Origin: Kitasatospora sp. SolWspMP-SS2h
Lineage (GTDB): Bacteria > Actinomycetota > Actinomycetes > Streptomycetales > Streptomycetaceae
NCBI RefSeq assembly: GCF_003259315.1
Contig: NZ_QLLT01000004.1
Span: 62,001-126,000 of the forward strand
Direction of reading: 5' to 3'
Length of the DNA stretch: 64,000 bases
Position 1 is the stretch's first letter. Each line of letters begins with the position of its first letter. Shown here in pieces: positions 58,374 to 64,000 of this stretch. A program made the translations under genes and the position numbers. Below the pieces are notes generated by a model that had not been told where the DNA came from, searched no databases, and was given only the letters and a program-made list of their open reading frames with translations.

Positions 58374-58978
58374 CGCGGGGCCTCCTCGGCGGGCGGGGTG
58401 CCGGCGCCGGTGGTGTCCGGGGAGTCGGCGGTGGTGGCATCGGCGGCAGGGGCGACGACGTCGGCGTCGGCGTCGGCAGTGGTGGCAGCGGCGGCATCGG
58501 CGTCGGCAGTGGCTGCGTCGGCGTCGGCGTCGGCGGTGAAGCGTTCGGCCTGGGCGCGGAACAGGCGGGCGTACTCGCCGTCCAGGGCCAGCAGTTCGTC
58601 GTGGGTGCCGGACTCGGCGACCCGGCCGCCGTCGAGGACGACGATGTGGTCGGCGCGCCGGACGCTGGAGAAGCGGTGCGCGATGATGACGCTGGTGACG
58701 CCGCGGGTGATCTCCAGGAAGCGGTCGAAGAACGCGGCCTCGGCGCGGACGTCGAGCTGGGCGGTGGGCTCGTCCAGGACGAGCAGGGAGGCGCCGTCGG
58801 CGAGGGCCAGCATGGCCCGGGCCAGGGCGACCCGCTGCCACTGCCCGCCGGACAGGTCGCTGCCGCCCCGGTAGTGCGAACTGAGCACGGTGTCCAGGCC
58901 GTCGGGCAGCGCGTCGAGCACGTCGAGGACCCCGGCCCGGTCGGCGGCGGCCCGCAGCGCGGTCCGGTCGGTGAGCAG
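58370..58978 (-). pseudogene. second ABC exporter, 5' part lost
   Basis: Only the C-terminal half of the ATPase domain remains: DRTALRAAADRAGVLDVLDALPDG, signature DLSGGQWQRVALARAM, Walker B LLVLDEPTAQLD and H-loop IIAHRFSSVRRAD. The membrane domain, Walker A and Q-loop are missing. Upstream of about 58975 the frame runs into unrelated sequence (an ATG at 59020 gives MSTCRMPCQCGRPALLT). The C-terminus has an Ala/Asp/Thr repeat (58460-58535 in DNA). It is still coupled to the intact ABC gene by GTGA. Confidence 0.85.
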
Positions 58979-58985
58979 GGCGGGC

Positions 58986-59471
58986 CGGCCGCACTGGCAC
59001 GGCATCCGGCAGGTGCTCAACGACGGCCACGCGTACCGGGGTTCGGACCGGCCGAGCCCCGAACTGCTGGCCCGGCTGGACCGGGCGGGCTACCGGGAGA
59101 CCGCGGAGTCCGTCGCCGAGGCCGCCGCCGCGGCCGGCTACCGGGGGCCGCTGTCGGTGGACTCGATGACCACCGCCGACGGCGCACTCGTCCCCGTGCT
59201 GGAGGCCAACGCCCGGCTCTCGCCCGGCATGATCGCCCAACAGCTGGACGCCCGGCTGGAGTTGCGGCTCGTCCCGATCGACGGCGAGGGCTGGTTCGAG
59301 CGGCTGGTCAACGCCCTGGACGAGGCCCGGCTGCTGCCCGCCGCCGGCGGCCCGGGCCTGCTCCCGCTGGCCGCCGGTACGCTCGCCGCACCGCGCGGCT
59401 GGCTGTTCCTCGCGGCGCTCGGGGACGCCGACCCCGCCCCGCTCACCCCCGTCCTGGAACGACTCACCTGA
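58986..59471 (+). pseudogene. ATP-grasp ligase, 5' part lost
   Basis: About 161 residues of the C-terminal part of an ATP-grasp enzyme. The segment AAAAGYRGPLSVDSMTTAD followed by LVPVLEANARLSPGMIAQQL carries the magnesium-binding Glu/Asn region (xExNAR), as in PGM1-type peptide ligases. The N-terminal and central ATP-grasp domains are absent; sequence before about 58986 belongs to the opposite-strand ABC gene. The methyltransferase follows 15 bp after its stop, as in an operon. Confidence 0.75.
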
Positions 59472-59485
59472 GGAGCGAGCCCGCC

Positions 59486-60232
59486 GTGGCCGACACCGTG
59501 TACGACGCCAGCACCGCCGCCGACTACCGGGCGGCCCGGGAGATCCCCCGCGAGGGGCTGACCGCCTGGCGGGAGGCGATCGCGGAGCACGCCGCGCCGG
59601 GTCCCGGCGCCACCGTCCTCGACGTCGGGGCGGGCACCGGGGCCTTCGCCACCGCGCTGCGCGACTGGTTCGGCGTCCACGTGGTGGCCGTCGAACCCGC
59701 CCCGGCCATGCCGGAGTTGATCCCCGCGGGGGAGGGGATCACGGTCCTGGACGGCCGGGCCGAACAGCTGCCGGTCGCGGACGCGGCGGCGGACGCCGCC
59801 TGGCTGGGCTCGGTGGTCCACCACATCGGCGATCTCGCCGCCGCCGCACGGGAGTTGCACCGCGCGCTGCGCCCCGGCGGGACGGTGCTGATCCGCAACG
59901 CCTTCCCCGGCCGGTGCGAACGCGACCTGCGGGTGCGGTACTTCCCGGAGACCGCCGCCGGGATCGCCGACTACCCGACCGTGGAGCACGTCACGACGGC
60001 GTTCGAGGCGGCCGGGTTCACCCCGGTCGCCCTGCGCTCGCTGCCGCAGCGCTCCGCGCCCACCCTGGCCGCGTTCGCCGCCGGACTGCGCCGCGACGCG
60101 GACAGCAAGCTGCGCGCCCTGCCGGACGAGGCGTGGCGGGCCGGGCTCGACCGGCTGCGCCGGGCGGCCGCCGAGCGACCGGAGGAGGAGGCCGTCAGCT
60201 GGATGGACCTGCTGGTGCTGCGCCGCGACTGA
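59486..60232 (+). CDS. class I SAM-dependent methyltransferase
   Basis: A 248-residue methyltransferase. Motif I is TVLDVGAGTGAFATALRDWF, motif II region GITVLDGRAEQLPVADAAAD, and motif III LRPGGTVLIRNAFPG; the N-terminus (DTVYDASTAADYRAAREIP) resembles small-molecule methyltransferases of the UbiE/Methyltransf_11 group. GTG at 59486; the GGAG is about 12 nt upstream. With its upstream partner truncated, it may now lack its original promoter and function. The original role was probably tailoring of a peptide product. Confidence 0.88.
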   Translation: MADTVYDASTAADYRAAREIPREGLTAWREAIAEHAAPGPGATVLDVGAGTGAFATALRDWFGVHVVAVEPAPAMPELIPAGEGITVLDGRAEQLPVADAAADAAWLGSVVHHIGDLAAAARELHRALRPGGTVLIRNAFPGRCERDLRVRYFPETAAGIADYPTVEHVTTAFEAAGFTPVALRSLPQRSAPTLAAFAAGLRRDADSKLRALPDEAWRAGLDRLRRAAAERPEEEAVSWMDLLVLRRD

Positions 60233-60330
60233 GCACCCCCGTCCGTCCGCCCGTCCGTCTGCCCGTCCGCACATCCACCCGCCCGTCCGGCTGCGGGCGG
60301 CTGCGGGCGGGCGGGCGGGGGAGCGGTGGG

Positions 60331-61182
60331 TCAGCCGTTGGCGAGGGCCTTGAGCCGGTCGAGCGCGCCGTTGAAGTAGTTCTGGTCGCCCGGCAGGGTG
60401 CCGGAGTCGGAGTACTGCCAGATGGTCTGGTAGGACCAGCCGGCCGGCAGGGTGCCGACGGCGGAGGCGTAGCGGGCTATCCAGAGCGGGTTGGTGGCGC
60501 CGAAGGAGGAGTTGTTGCCGGTGCAGGTGGTCCACCAGTCGGTGGTGGTGTAGATCGTCGGGTAGCGGCCGGTCTTGCTGTGCACGGTGTTGGAGAAGTC
60601 GCGGATCCAGCTGACCATCCCGGCCTGGCTCAGGCCGTAGCAGGTGGCGCCGTACGGGTTGTACTCGATGTCCAGGGCGGGCGGCAGGGTCTTGCCGTCC
60701 TTGGACCAGCCGCCGCCGTGGCCGACGAAGTAGGTGGCCTGGGCGGCGCCGCTGGAGGCGTTCGGCAGCGCGAAGTGGTAGGCGCCGCGGATCATCCCGA
60801 CGTTGTAGGAGCCGCTGTACTGCTGGGAGAAGTACGGGTTGGTGTAGCCGGTGCCCTCGGTGGCCTTGACGTAGGCGAACCGGCCGCCGTTGGCGTACGC
60901 GGTGCTCCAGGCGACGTTGCCCTGGTAGCTGGACACGTCCATGCCCTTGGTCTGGGTGGCGGCCAGTGCTGCGAAGGCGCTCGCGGTGTCGGCTGTGTCG
61001 GCGCGGCCCTCGTGGCCGGCGACGGTCGAGCCGGCGAAGTCCCGTTCGGGGTGGAAGCCGGCGGGGGTGCCCGGCGCGGCGGCCTGGGCGGGGACGGCGG
61101 CGACGGCGCCGACGAGCAGGGCGGCGGACGCGGCCGCGGTGGCGGCGCGACGGAGCATCCGGGTGGTGCCGGAAGCGGGCAT
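60331..61182 (-). CDS. secreted GH25 lysozyme
   Basis: A 283-residue secreted muramidase. A signal peptide (1 to about 34, VPAQAAA) is followed by a short spacer and a GH25 (Chalaropsis/cellosyl type) domain. GMDVSSYQGNVAW contains the first catalytic Asp and PPALDIEYNPYGATCYG the Asp-x-Glu pair; TIYTTTDWWTTCTG and WIARYAS follow. It cleaves N-acetylmuramic acid linkages in peptidoglycan. Cys residues (two) suggest a disulfide. ATG at 61182 with GAGGAGTCGTC-like purines upstream. A GTCCGTCC/GGGCGG simple repeat follows the gene at 60240-60320. Confidence 0.95.
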   Translation of the reverse strand: MPASGTTRMLRRAATAAASAALLVGAVAAVPAQAAAPGTPAGFHPERDFAGSTVAGHEGRADTADTASAFAALAATQTKGMDVSSYQGNVAWSTAYANGGRFAYVKATEGTGYTNPYFSQQYSGSYNVGMIRGAYHFALPNASSGAAQATYFVGHGGGWSKDGKTLPPALDIEYNPYGATCYGLSQAGMVSWIRDFSNTVHSKTGRYPTIYTTTDWWTTCTGNNSSFGATNPLWIARYASAVGTLPAGWSYQTIWQYSDSGTLPGDQNYFNGALDRLKALANG

Positions 61183-61253
61183 GACGACTCCTCAATCCGG
61201 TGGCGGCGGCCGGATCGGCCGCTGCCGAGAAGATATAGTCATGCCCCCGTCAG

Positions 61254-61268
61254 TCAACAGAGTGTTGA
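61254..61268. promoter_or_regulatory. inverted repeat in the lysozyme/phosphoesterase gap
   Basis: TCAACA-GAG-TGTTGA is a perfect repeat in a markedly AT-rich patch (61230-61325) between the lysozyme (-) and metallophosphoesterase (+). It overlaps a TTGACT on the minus strand that could be part of the lysozyme promoter, with TATATC closer to the gene. A weaker GTATG/CATAC symmetry lies at about 61288-61310. Confidence 0.5.
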
Positions 61269-61457
61269 AACTACACATCGAATGACCGTATGTAGAGCGA
61301 ACAGCCATACATGTGACAACTGAACGCCCGTGGTTCCGCCGGGCGTTGGCGCGCCGACCGGACAACGACCCGCTGGCGCGCCCCACCGCCTCGGCGGTAG
61401 CGTGTCAACGCGCGTCCCGCTGCCGGGACGCCGGGCCGAGACGAGAACGGGGGAGCG

Positions 61458-62330
61458 GTGCCGGACGGACGCCTGCTCGCGGTGAGCGACCTGCACGTCG
61501 GCATCGCCGACAACCGCGACACCCTCGAAGCGCTCCACCCCACCGGCCCCGACGACTGGCTGATCGTCGCCGGCGACGTCGCCGAACAGGTCCGCGACGT
61601 CGAGGCGGCGCTGCGCTTCCTCACCGGCCGCTTCGCCCAGGTCATCTGGACGCCCGGCAACCACGAACTGTGGAGCACCGCGCACGACCAGGTCGACCTC
61701 GCCGCCCCCGCCCGCTACCAGCTCCTGGTCGAACGCTGCCGCGCCCTCGGCGTCCACACCCCCGAGGACCCGTTTCCGGTCTGGCGGGGTCCCGGCGGCC
61801 CGTACGCCGTCGCCCCCGTCTTCACCCTCTACGACTACAGCTGGCGGGTGCCCGGCGTCGCCGACAAGCAGCAGTCGCTGGCCCGCGCCCACGAGAACGG
61901 CGTGGTCTGCACCGACGAGTACCGGATCGACCCGGCGCCCTACGCCGGCGTCGACGACTGGTGCCGCGAACGGGTCGAGGCCACCGAGAAGGCGCTCGCC
62001 GCGCACGACCCCGGCCTGCCGCTGGTCCTGGCGAGCCACTGGCCGCTCGACCGCCGCCCCACCGACATCCTGCACTACCCCGACTTCGCCCAGTGGTGCG
62101 GCACCGACGGCACCGCCGACTGGCACCGCCGCTTCAACGTCGCCGCCGTGGTCTACGGACACCTGCACATCCCCCGCACCACCTGGTACGAGGACGTGCG
62201 CTTCGAGGAGGTCTCGATCGGCTACCCCCGCGAGTGGCGCCGCCGCGGCCACCCGCGCGGACTGCTCCGCCAGATCCTCCCCTACCCCGGCCCGCCCGAG
62301 CAGCCCGTCCCCGCCCCGCCCGCGCCCTGA
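61458..62330 (+). CDS. metallophosphoesterase
   Basis: A 290-residue calcineurin-like phosphoesterase. All the metal-binding motifs are seen in order: AVSDLHVG, IVAGDVAE, WTPGNHELW, LASHWPLD and VVYGHLHIP. The substrate is unknown; related streptomycete genes often sit beside a phosphopantetheinyl transferase, not found here. GTG at 61458 with GGGGGAGCG upstream. A repeat rich in GAACGGCC follows the stop. Confidence 0.93.
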   Translation: MPDGRLLAVSDLHVGIADNRDTLEALHPTGPDDWLIVAGDVAEQVRDVEAALRFLTGRFAQVIWTPGNHELWSTAHDQVDLAAPARYQLLVERCRALGVHTPEDPFPVWRGPGGPYAVAPVFTLYDYSWRVPGVADKQQSLARAHENGVVCTDEYRIDPAPYAGVDDWCRERVEATEKALAAHDPGLPLVLASHWPLDRRPTDILHYPDFAQWCGTDGTADWHRRFNVAAVVYGHLHIPRTTWYEDVRFEEVSIGYPREWRRRGHPRGLLRQILPYPGPPEQPVPAPPAP

Positions 62331-62337
62331 GGACCCG

Positions 62338-62413
62338 CGTCCCGAACGGCCGTGCCGCGAAGGGCCGCGTCCCGAACGGCCACGCCGCGAACGCCCGTGC
62401 CGGGAACGGCCGC
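62338..62413. repeat. degenerate tandem repeat after the phosphoesterase
   Basis: Three to four units of about 22 bp of the type GTCCCGAACGGCCGYGCCGCG fill the gap between the metallophosphoesterase and the winged-helix gene. They resemble the short tandem repeats at 16243 and 18881 in size and GC content. Confidence 0.65.
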
Positions 62414-62472
62414 TGACAGTGCCGGCCGCTAGGGTCGGTGCCCTCGGGAACCGGCACGGAGGGGGACGCGCG

Positions 62473-63603
62473 GTGGGCGGAGTCGAACTGACGGTGGACC
62501 AGGTACTGGCCTGGCGCCTGCGCCGCCAACACCTCGGCACGGCACCGTCCCCGGACGGGCCGGTCGCCGTGGTCGAACGCCTCGCCGGAGTGCAGGCCCA
62601 GGTCCCGGCCGCCGCCGAACTCGCCGTCGCCCTGCGCACCGGCCCCGGCGCCGCCGCGCAGCTGCGCACCGCCCTCGCCGACGGCCGGCTGCTGCGCACC
62701 TGGGCCCAGCGCGGCACCCTGCACCTGCTCGACCCCGCCACCGCCGCCGACGCACTTGCCCTGATCGGCTCCGCCCGCACCTGGGAGAAGCCCGCCTGGA
62801 CCAGGGAGTTCGGCGCGACCCCGGCCCAGGTCGCCCAGCTGGTCGAAGCCGTCGCCGAACTGCTCGACGGCACCGTGCTGACCAGGGAGGAACTGACCGC
62901 CGCCCTCGCCGCCGACCCCCGGTTCGCCCCGCTGGCCGAACAACTGCGCTCCGGCTGGGGAACGCTGTTGAAACCGCTCGCCTGGCAGGGCGCACTCTGC
63001 CACGCGCCCGCCCCCCACGGCCGGACCGCCTTCACCCACCCGGCCCGCCACAGCCCCGCCTGGCCCGGCCTCCCCCCGGTCGACCAGGCCGGCCCGCGCC
63101 TGCTCGCCGCCTACCTCGGCGCGTACGGCCCGGCCGACCTGGACCGGTTCGACGCCTGGCTCTCCCGCAACAGCCTGCGCCGGAGCGTCCTCAAGAGCTT
63201 CGCCGCCGCCCTCGGCGACCGACTAACCGAAGTCACCGTCGACGGCACCCCCGCCTACGCCCTCACCGAACACCTCGACGACCTCGCCACCACCGCCCCC
63301 GCCACCGGCTCGGTCCACCTGCTCGGCCCCTTCGACCAGTACGTCCTGGGCCCCGGCACCAAGGCCACCGAAATCCTCCCACCCGCCCACCGCCCCGCCG
63401 TCAGCCGCACCGCCGGCCGGATCGCCCCGCTCCTCCTGGTCGACGGCCGCATCACCGGCACCTGGCACCAGGACGGCTCCACCCTCACCCTCACCCCCTT
63501 CGCCCACCGCCCACCCACCGAGTCCCTCACCCCGGCCCTAGCCCGCCTCGCCACCGCCACCGACACCCCGGACCTGACCGTCCGCTGGTCCACCGACGGC
63601 TAG
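62473..63603 (+). CDS. winged-helix DNA-binding protein, AlkZ/YcaQ-like
   Basis: A 376-residue protein of the HTH_42 family, which includes AlkZ/YcaQ-type glycosylases. Visible are LTVDQVLAWRLRRQHLG, ERLAGVQAQVPAAAELA (the QxQ element), LRTWAQRGTLHLLDP, LLAAYLGAYGPADLDRFDAWL and LGPFDQYVLGPGTK, then a beta-rich end (VDGRITGTWHQDGS). Members unhook DNA cross-links or act in self-protection in producers of DNA-damaging compounds; activity here is inferred only. GTG at 62473 with GGAGGGGG upstream. Confidence 0.85.
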   Translation: MGGVELTVDQVLAWRLRRQHLGTAPSPDGPVAVVERLAGVQAQVPAAAELAVALRTGPGAAAQLRTALADGRLLRTWAQRGTLHLLDPATAADALALIGSARTWEKPAWTREFGATPAQVAQLVEAVAELLDGTVLTREELTAALAADPRFAPLAEQLRSGWGTLLKPLAWQGALCHAPAPHGRTAFTHPARHSPAWPGLPPVDQAGPRLLAAYLGAYGPADLDRFDAWLSRNSLRRSVLKSFAAALGDRLTEVTVDGTPAYALTEHLDDLATTAPATGSVHLLGPFDQYVLGPGTKATEILPPAHRPAVSRTAGRIAPLLLVDGRITGTWHQDGSTLTLTPFAHRPPTESLTPALARLATATDTPDLTVRWSTDG

Positions 63604-63742
63604 TGCCGAAGCGGCCCGACGCGGTACCGTCCGCGCCACGTTCGTGCGATGAGGGGCAGCGTGTCGGCCTGCTGCGCGAGCACCCCCGGACGTCCGGGGG
63701 ACTCCCCGCAGCCGCGGTGAGCAGCCCTGTCGACCTGCGGCG

Positions 63743-63785
63743 ACGCGTGTGGTCCCGCCCGACGGCCGGGCGGGGCCACACGCGT
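63743..63785. terminator. bidirectional terminator before csbD-type gene
   Basis: A 19-bp stem (63743-63761 with 63767-63785) with one T-G position and a 5-nt loop, placed between the convergent winged-helix gene and the CsbD gene. It can serve both strands. Confidence 0.85.
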
Positions 63786-63806
63786 GAACCGGCCAGTGAC
63801 GGCCGG

Positions 63807-63959
63807 TCAGCGCTTGAGGACGTCCATGATGTTCCTGCCGGCCTGCTTGAGGCTGGCCTTGGTCTGTTCGGTCCGGCCCTCGGCTTCGAGGCGCTTGTTG
63901 CCGACCGCTCGGCCGACGGTCTCCTTGACCTTGCCCTTGAGCTTGCTGCTCGTGCTCAC
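63807..63959 (-). CDS. CsbD family small stress protein
   Basis: A 50-residue basic protein, too short for a routine ORF cut-off. It reads MSTSSKLKGKVKETVGRAVG, then NKRLEAEGRTEQTKASLKQA and GRNIMDVLKR. The KGKVKExxGxxxGNKxLExEGxxxQ pattern is the CsbD family, general-stress proteins that are abundant in some bacteria but of unknown mechanism. GTG at 63959 with GGGAGGACGCG upstream. In streptomycetes such genes are often under stress sigma factors; no promoter can be judged because the window ends 41 bp upstream. Confidence 0.88.
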   Translation of the reverse strand: MSTSSKLKGKVKETVGRAVGNKRLEAEGRTEQTKASLKQAGRNIMDVLKR

Positions 63960-64000
63960 CGCGTCCTCCCGGGTGTCGTGTCCGCTGCCTTCCCACTCCG

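Noticed and set aside
58601..60232. A 543-codon plus-strand fusion of ATP-grasp and methyltransferase
   Set aside because: The methyltransferase frame is merely open upstream; the ATP-grasp remnant is in another frame and ends with its own stop at 59471.

Overview
The window comes from a very GC-rich actinomycete, almost certainly Streptomycetaceae (Streptomyces or Kitasatospora; the sequence alone does not separate them). The evidence is the strong codon bias, an rbpA gene with a perfect SigR-type promoter, an lnt-fxsA-rbpA neighbourhood, many GTG/TTG starts, ATGA/GTGA gene overlaps, several leaderless promoters, and typical streptomycete families (SARP/AfsR, ROK kinase, DUF3224, SpoIIE-type phosphatase, GH10-CBM2 xylanase). 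No rRNA, tRNA, CRISPR array, insertion sequence or prophage was seen. It reads as a chromosomal region of independent small transcription units, with signs of gene decay at several points.

Layout. 0-7.2 kb: PH-domain protein (cut by the window edge), a translationally coupled pair of CNNM/CBS-type transporters, a strong bidirectional terminator, a DUF4230 membrane protein coupled to a TPR-AAA (CbxX-like) ATPase, a P-loop kinase-like protein and a small Cys-containing protein. 7.4-13.3 kb: leaderless Lrp regulator, amidohydrolase, a gutted amidase pseudogene, lnt, fxsA, rbpA. 13.4-16.9 kb: an FtsK-like protein with a degenerate Walker A and its small membrane partner, an ankyrin protein, a GNAT. 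17-27.6 kb: secreted xylanase with an upstream palindrome, nucleotidyltransferase/GNAT pair, MarR/hydrolase and SDR genes divergent around a MarR-type operator, a frameshifted SARP regulator, a secreted M23 peptidase with a mosaic repeat domain.

27.8-33.7 kb: VKOR-like and DsbA-like disulfide genes with a membrane protein; a short threonyl-tRNA synthetase preceded by a leader peptide with three successive Thr codons and an intrinsic terminator (a ribosome-mediated attenuator); a WYL regulator divergent from DUF3224 over a perfect operator. 33.8-41.5 kb: P450, SDR, SulP transporter divergent from a MerR regulator over overlapping promoters, a DUF397 relic, ROK sugar kinase divergent from a LacI regulator with a LacI-type palindrome, and a hypothetical protein. 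41.7-45.5 kb: a signalling module of HTH-receiver protein, CHASE3-HAMP histidine kinase and receiver-PP2C phosphatase. 45.7-56.6 kb: hydrolase, aldo/keto reductase, DedA, O-methyltransferase, Gfo/Idh/MocA oxidoreductase, channel-like membrane protein, ARMT1-type phosphatase, DHA2 efflux pump with an XRE-cupin regulator, and a double GNAT.

56.6-60.2 kb appears to be the remnant of a peptide natural-product locus: an intact ABC exporter half, a second ABC gene lacking its 5' part, fused head-to-head at about 58,980 to an ATP-grasp gene also lacking its 5' part, then a SAM methyltransferase. A single deletion explains this. 60.3-64 kb: secreted GH25 lysozyme, metallophosphoesterase, winged-helix (AlkZ/YcaQ-like) protein and a small CsbD protein.

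The most notable items are the thrS attenuator, the deletion scar, the SARP homopolymer frameshift, the pseudo-FtsK pair and a set of well-formed operators that link regulators to their neighbours.
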